A stretch of 64,000 nt of DNA from Curtobacterium caseinilyticum (GTDB lineage: Bacteria; Actinomycetota; Actinomycetes; Actinomycetales; Microbacteriaceae): positions 248,001 to 312,000 of the forward strand of contig NZ_JAUCMN010000004.1 in NCBI RefSeq assembly GCF_030363035.1, in the 5' to 3' direction. The position numbers were made by a program, and so were the translations under genes. This document shows positions 60,241 through 64,000 of this stretch, piece after piece; positions within the stretch are counted from its first letter, which is position 1; every line of letters begins with the position of its first letter. The notes beneath the pieces are model-generated. The model ran no database searches. It saw nothing but the letters and a program-made list of their open reading frames with translations, and was not told the DNA's origin.

Positions 60241-61433
60241 CAGATGGCCCTGTCGTCGATGGAGGCAGAAGGAGATGTGTGGGCCGACCCCGTGCCGGAA
60301 GCGGTGCCGGCGTCGACGCGGCGGTCCGCGCCTCCAGACAGGCCGGATGGCCCGCCGGTCGGCCCGCCGGTCGGCCCGCCGGAACGCGCACCGGGAGACC
60401 GGCCGCCACCCCGTCGGACCGCGGCCCGGACCCGCTGCCACGGCGTCGGCGGCAGCGTGCGGACGGACCCGCGGGCCGTCCACCGCTCGACGTGGTACTG
60501 CACGACGGACACCGCACTCGTCAGCGCGAGGTACCAGATCGTCGCGACGACGAGCAGCGGGATGATGTCCGTCGGGTACGTGCTCGACAGGTTCTGCACG
60601 ACGCCGAACAGGTCGAGCAGCGAGACGTAGAACAGCAGCGACGACGCCTTGAGCAGCCCGACGACCTGGTTCACGAACGCCGGGACGATCGAGCGCAGCG
60701 CCTGCGGCAGCACGACCCGGACGAACTGCCGACGCCGGGGGAGCCCGAGCGCCTGCGCGGCCTCGAGCTGCCCGTGGTCGACCGCGAGGACACCGGCCCG
60801 CACGATCTCCGAGGCGTAGGCGATCTCGCTGAGGCTCAGCGCGAGGACGCCGATCGCCAGGTCGCCCAGCACGTTCGCGGTCGGTACCTGGAACTGCGGT
60901 CCGAACGGGATCCCGACCCCGATCGTCGGGTACAGCGAGCCCAGGTTGTAGAGGAAGACGAGCACGAGGATGAGCGGCACCGACCGGAACAGCCACACGT
61001 AGCCCCAGGCCAGGCCGGACAGCACCGGGTTGCGTGACAGCCGGGCGAGCGCCACGACCACGCCGCCGGCGAAGCTGATCACCGCGCTGAGGGCGGTGGC
61101 GACGAGCGTCAGCTGCAGTCCGGTCAGGATCGCCGGGCTGAACAACCACTTCCCGACCGCGGGCCAGCCCCACGACTCGTTGGTGAAGAGCGTCTCGACG
61201 ACGTTCAGCAGCACCACGAGCACGAGGCCCGCGGCGATCCACCGCACCGGGTGGCGTAGTGGCACGACGGGCCGGTCGAGCGCCGCGCGAGCGGCCGCGT
61301 CGAGCGCCGTCGGACGGGAGGCACGGGGCGGCTCCGGCGCACGCGGACCGTCCTCGACGTGCGTGCGTCGAGGGTCGTCGGTGCCGTCCGCGGCGACGAT
61401 CGGCCCGCGCAGGGTTCCGGTGGTGTCGGTCAT
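60240..61433 (-). CDS. Amino-acid-type ABC importer permease
   Basis: 397 residues, larger than the common 220. About 60 cytoplasmic residues precede the first helix (WIAAGLVLVVLLNVVETLF), followed by the PAAT permease domain with GYVWLFRSVPLILVLVFLYN, the EAA loop QLEAAQALGLPRRRQ, and a Gly/Pro-rich tail of about 65 residues. TACCGT 6 nt before the ATG sets the start. First gene of the importer operon. Confidence 0.9.
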   Translation of the reverse strand: MTDTTGTLRGPIVAADGTDDPRRTHVEDGPRAPEPPRASRPTALDAAARAALDRPVVPLRHPVRWIAAGLVLVVLLNVVETLFTNESWGWPAVGKWLFSPAILTGLQLTLVATALSAVISFAGGVVVALARLSRNPVLSGLAWGYVWLFRSVPLILVLVFLYNLGSLYPTIGVGIPFGPQFQVPTANVLGDLAIGVLALSLSEIAYASEIVRAGVLAVDHGQLEAAQALGLPRRRQFVRVVLPQALRSIVPAFVNQVVGLLKASSLLFYVSLLDLFGVVQNLSSTYPTDIIPLLVVATIWYLALTSAVSVVQYHVERWTARGSVRTLPPTPWQRVRAAVRRGGGRSPGARSGGPTGGPTGGPSGLSGGADRRVDAGTASGTGSAHTSPSASIDDRAI

Positions 61434-61439
61434 GCGGCG

Positions 61440-61445
61440 ACGGTA
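61440..61445 (-). promoter_or_regulatory. -10 box TACCGT of the importer operon, leaderless
   Basis: Six nt before ATG 61433 on the minus strand. Confidence 0.55.
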
Positions 61446-61583
61446 GGAGCGGTGGACGGCGACGACAACGGCGCGCGCAACACTCCGGCACGCGGCGGAA
61501 CACGGCGTCACGACCGACGGGCGCGTGACGCTCCGTGACGGTCGATCGTGCGGCGAGGCCTGTCGTGCGACGGCGTGTGACGC

Positions 61584-61589
61584 TACCGT
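61584..61589 (+). promoter_or_regulatory. -10 box TACCGT, leaderless
   Basis: Six nt before ATG 61596. Confidence 0.55.
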
Positions 61590-61595
61590 GCGGCC

Positions 61596-61847
61596 ATGAC
61601 GACGCACCGCGTGACCGCCCCGGAACCGCCCTCGGACGGGTCGACGCCGAAGGGCCCCGCCTCGTACTTCCCGAGCATCGAGAAGACCTACGGGCAGCCC
61701 GTGCAGCACTGGCTCGACCTGGTCTCGGACCGCCTCGACGAGCACCGGCACATGGAGGTCGTCGCCTGGCTGAAGGAGGAGCACGGCTTCGGTCGCGGGC
61801 ACGCGAACGCGGTCGTCGGCTACGTCCGCAGGGCGCTGGGAGCCTGA
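61596..61847 (+). CDS. DUF4287 family protein
   Basis: 83 residues. SYFPSIEKTYGQPVQHWLDL and MEVVAWLKEEHGFGRGHANA with VVGYVRR are the DUF4287 pattern, a small helical domain of unknown role. Own leaderless promoter. Confidence 0.88.
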   Translation: MTTHRVTAPEPPSDGSTPKGPASYFPSIEKTYGQPVQHWLDLVSDRLDEHRHMEVVAWLKEEHGFGRGHANAVVGYVRRALGA

Positions 61848-61898
61848 CGGACCCGGCGCCCGGACACGAGGACGAGCACCCGTGTCGGTGGCGGTGCC

Positions 61899-61904
61899 TA
61901 CCGT
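61899..61904 (+). promoter_or_regulatory. -10 box TACCGT, leaderless
   Basis: Six nt before GTG 61911. Confidence 0.55.
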
Positions 61905-61910
61905 GATCGC

Positions 61911-62876
61911 GTGGTCGAACCCGTTGACGCGTGGTGGCGGCGGCGACAGTGGTCCCGCGGCACCCCGGTGCCGTACGCCGTCGGGGAGTTCCGGTCCGCG
62001 TGGGCGTCGTACCCCGTGCTCGTGCGCCAGTACCACCCGGAGTGGAACCACGGGGTCGTCCTCACCCAGGTCCCGCCCACGGCCGAGGTCCTGCTGACGT
62101 GGGAGTGCGACGTCGGGCACGTCTTCGTCGCGACGCCCGCCGAACAGCGGTCCCGTCCCGGGCGTGAGCGCCGCCGGTCGGTCTGGTGCCCGGAGTGCCA
62201 GCTCCAGGCGACGCCGCGACGTTGGCCGGTGCTGCCCGCGGACTGGCCGGACGCGGTCCCACCGCCGCAGCGCGCCGAGCGGGTGTGCGGGCGGCAGACG
62301 CTGCCCGCCGCTCCCGCGCGGGCCGCCGCGCTGCCGACGGGCGCGGTCGCGTCCTCACACGCTCGTCCGGGTCGGTCCGTGCGGGGCAGGGCCTCCCGAC
62401 CGGTGCCGCGCACCATCTGCCCGAAGACCCCGCGACTGCCGTCGGGGGAGTCGTTCACGAGCGTCTGCGCCCCCGCGACGGCGTCCGCGGTCGAGGCGGA
62501 CCTGCGTGCTGCGCTGCAGGAGCGGTTCGCCCTGACGTTCGACCACACCGCGATCCGCCTCGACCGCCCGTTCTTCGACCACGTCGAGGCGTGGCCGGAC
62601 ATCGTGCTGCCCGAGCTCCGCGTCGCGATCGAGTACGACAGCACGGGGCGTCACGGGCTGGAGCACGTGGGTCCGCGTCAGGACACCGACCGTCGGAAGG
62701 ACCGCGCCGTCCGGGCGGTCGGGTGGGAGGTGGTGCGGATCCGCACGGGCAGGCTGCCCGCGCTCGGACCGTACGACCTCGAGGTGTCCGGGATCTCACG
62801 CCGCACGATCGACCAGCTCGTCGACATCCTGCGAGACCTGCGCGGGGCGCTGTTCGTCGACGCCTACGCGCGCTGA
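61911..62876 (+). CDS. Zinc-ribbon protein with PD-(D/E)XK-like nuclease domain
   Basis: 321 residues. The N-terminal part has the WECDVGHVF zinc ribbon (Cys66, His70, Cys93, Cys96). A Pro/Arg/Ala-rich linker (about 105-185) follows. The C-terminal domain reads WPDIVLPELRVAIEYDSTGR and DRRKDRAVRAVGWEVVRI, with Asp230, Glu241 and Asp243 as candidate metal ligands; this is the DUF559/Vsr-like nuclease pattern. A ribbon of this kind is frequent in nucleases next to defence genes. Target unknown. Two further cysteines in the linker may be irrelevant. Confidence 0.75.
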   Translation: MVEPVDAWWRRRQWSRGTPVPYAVGEFRSAWASYPVLVRQYHPEWNHGVVLTQVPPTAEVLLTWECDVGHVFVATPAEQRSRPGRERRRSVWCPECQLQATPRRWPVLPADWPDAVPPPQRAERVCGRQTLPAAPARAAALPTGAVASSHARPGRSVRGRASRPVPRTICPKTPRLPSGESFTSVCAPATASAVEADLRAALQERFALTFDHTAIRLDRPFFDHVEAWPDIVLPELRVAIEYDSTGRHGLEHVGPRQDTDRRKDRAVRAVGWEVVRIRTGRLPALGPYDLEVSGISRRTIDQLVDILRDLRGALFVDAYAR

Positions 62877-62900
62877 GCCCGCTCCGGGCGGTGCGTCCCG

Positions 62901-62942
62901 CAGCGGTGCCCGGTCCTGCGGATCCCGGCGGCGGCACCGCTG
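62901..62942 (+). terminator. Hairpin after the nuclease gene
   Basis: CAGCGGTGCC/GGCACCGCTG, 10-bp perfect stem with a 22-nt loop, 24 bp past the stop. Confidence 0.5.
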
Positions 62943-63011
62943 GCTGGCGGGGTACGTCCGTGGGGTACAGCGTTGCTGTGTCCCGCGCGCTGCGGACGGT
63001 AGGAACGAAGT

Positions 63012-64000
63012 ATGACAGCGACCGCCTTCTGCCTGCACGCGTTGGGCTCCAGCTCGGAGGAGTTCGCCCTGCTCCGCTCGGAACTCGCCGGCGACCTCGA
63101 CCTGGTCGGCATCGACCTGCCCGGGTTCGGCCGGAGCCCCGCGTCCGGCGGCACGACCGTCGAGGAGATGGCGGTGCTCGTCGAACGGGCCATCGGCGCG
63201 AGCGGAGCCACCGAGTGGGCACTCGTCGGGCACTCGATGGGCGGCAAGGTCGCGACCGTCGTCGCCGACCGCACGGTCTCGGGCGCGAACGGGTTGTTCG
63301 GCCTGCGCGCCGTCGTGCTCCTCGCCGCCTCGCCCCTCGCGCCCGAGCCGATGGCCGAGGACCGTCGGCGGTCCATGCTCGCCTGGGCCGAGCACGGAGC
63401 GATCGAGCCGCACCACGCCGCCGAGTTCGTCGACGCGAACACGGCCGAGGTCCTGTCGCCCGACCGCCACGAGCAGGCCGTCCAGGACGTGCAGCGCACC
63501 GACCCGCGGGCGTGGCGGGACTGGCTGCTCCGCGGCAGCCGCGAGGACTGGTCGACGTCGGCCGGACCGAACCCCGTCCCCGCACTCGTGCTCGCGGGCG
63601 CCGAGGACGGCGACCTCGCCGCGGATGCCCAGCGGCGCCTCACGCTGCCGCACTGGCCGGCCGCGGAGCTCCACGAGGTCGCGGGCGCCGCGCACCTGCT
63701 GCCGTGGGAGCGCCCCGTCGAGGTCGCGGCCCTCGTCCGCGACTTCTGGTACCGCCGCATCGCGCAGGGGCCGGTCGTCCCGGCGGACACCGTCCGCGTG
63801 ATCGCCTCGCCCCGGGTGAGCGCCAGGACACGCGGCCTGCTCGCCGTGCGCGCCCTGGCCGACGACCCCGCGGCCACGCCCGACGCCCTGACCCCACGCC
63901 AACTGACGACCCTCAGGGCCGTCGCACGCGTCGTCGTCCCCCAGCCCGGAGGTCAGGAGGTCGACCTCGCGCTGCGCGTCGACGCCCAGCTCGCCGCCGG
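63012..64000 (+). CDS. Alpha/beta-fold hydrolase with C-terminal extension, incomplete
   Basis: 329 codons are visible and the frame is still open at the window end. Residues 1-265 form a hydrolase: FCLHALGSSSEEF, GIDLPGFGRS, nucleophile Ser75 in VGHSMGG, acid in LAGAEDGD and His in VAGAAHLLPWE. After a linker a second region begins (TRGLLAVRALADDPAATPDA, then LTTLRAVARVVVPQ), which looks like the start of a DUF5987/gluconate-dehydrogenase-subunit-3-like domain. ATG 63012 follows AGGAACGAAGT. The fusion is unusual; function unknown. Confidence 0.75.
   Translation, partial: MTATAFCLHALGSSSEEFALLRSELAGDLDLVGIDLPGFGRSPASGGTTVEEMAVLVERAIGASGATEWALVGHSMGGKVATVVADRTVSGANGLFGLRAVVLLAASPLAPEPMAEDRRRSMLAWAEHGAIEPHHAAEFVDANTAEVLSPDRHEQAVQDVQRTDPRAWRDWLLRGSREDWSTSAGPNPVPALVLAGAEDGDLAADAQRRLTLPHWPAAELHEVAGAAHLLPWERPVEVAALVRDFWYRRIAQGPVVPADTVRVIASPRVSARTRGLLAVRALADDPAATPDALTPRQLTTLRAVARVVVPQPGGQEVDLALRVDAQLAA

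Noticed and set aside
1..64000. Prophage, integrative element or transposon
   Set aside because: No integrase, transposase, terminase or direct attachment repeats were recognised; the tRNA-derived repeats have no adjoining integrase.

Overview
The window looks like chromosomal DNA of a high-GC actinobacterium of the Microbacteriaceae type, probably Curtobacterium or a close relative. That is an inference from very high GC at third codon positions, many GTG starts, a DUF3145 gene beside a FasR-fabD-fabH-acpP-fabF cluster, a homodimeric AceE, and a recurrent layout in which a TANNNT box sits 6-8 nt before the start codon (leaderless transcription). No integrase, transposase, prophage or CRISPR array was seen.

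Layout. 1-2.2 kb: the end of dgt and all of dnaG. 2.2-10.3 kb: a peptide-type ABC import operon (lipoprotein, two permeases, a fused double ATPase), then a further ATPase coupled to a 2-hydroxyacid dehydrogenase. 10.4-16.5 kb: tRNA-Asn, a lipoprotein, peptide deformylase, a DMT-type membrane protein, a GT4 glycosyltransferase, a CAT-anticodon tRNA followed by a 51-bp tandem array built on the tRNA 3' end, an AI-2E family protein and a DUF1684 protein. 16.6-25.2 kb: DUF3145, then on the minus strand the type II fatty-acid genes fabF, acpP, fabH, fabD, their FasR-like regulator and aceE, so acetyl-CoA supply and use sit side by side. 25.5-27 kb: an AhpE-like peroxiredoxin and an alpha/beta hydrolase.

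27.0-31.5 kb is the most unusual block: a minus-strand set of a phosphopantetheinyl transferase, a small carrier protein, an acyl-CoA-dehydrogenase-like flavoprotein, an aaRS-like amino acid:[carrier protein] ligase and a double alpha/beta hydrolase. The last four overlap by 4 nt each. Together they look able to load an amino acid onto a dedicated carrier, oxidise it there and release it: a small non-NRPS pathway of unknown product.

31.6-45 kb: a His-rich exported protein, an aldo/keto reductase, two AMP-forming acyl-CoA ligases around a MarR regulator and two tiny genes, tRNA-Val, an AraC regulator, several small genes, and a zinc alcohol dehydrogenase/SDR pair. 45-53 kb: a Tat-exported GH16 glucanase, a SpoIIE-type phosphatase, a TetR regulator with duplicated operator-like sites next to a membrane protein, an SDR, a second DUF1684 protein and a retron-type reverse transcriptase. 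53-61.4 kb: three coupled luciferase-like flavin monooxygenases behind an 18-codon upstream ORF, an AraC regulator and a divergent amino-acid-type ABC importer, which together suggest scavenging of an organosulfur or similar compound. 61.5-64 kb: DUF4287, a zinc-ribbon plus PD-(D/E)XK-like nuclease, and an alpha/beta hydrolase running off the end.

A hairpin family with the stem GGACGGGAGGC/GCCTCCCGTCC closes many transcription units, and a second palindromic repeat occurs at 10.6 and 17.2 kb.
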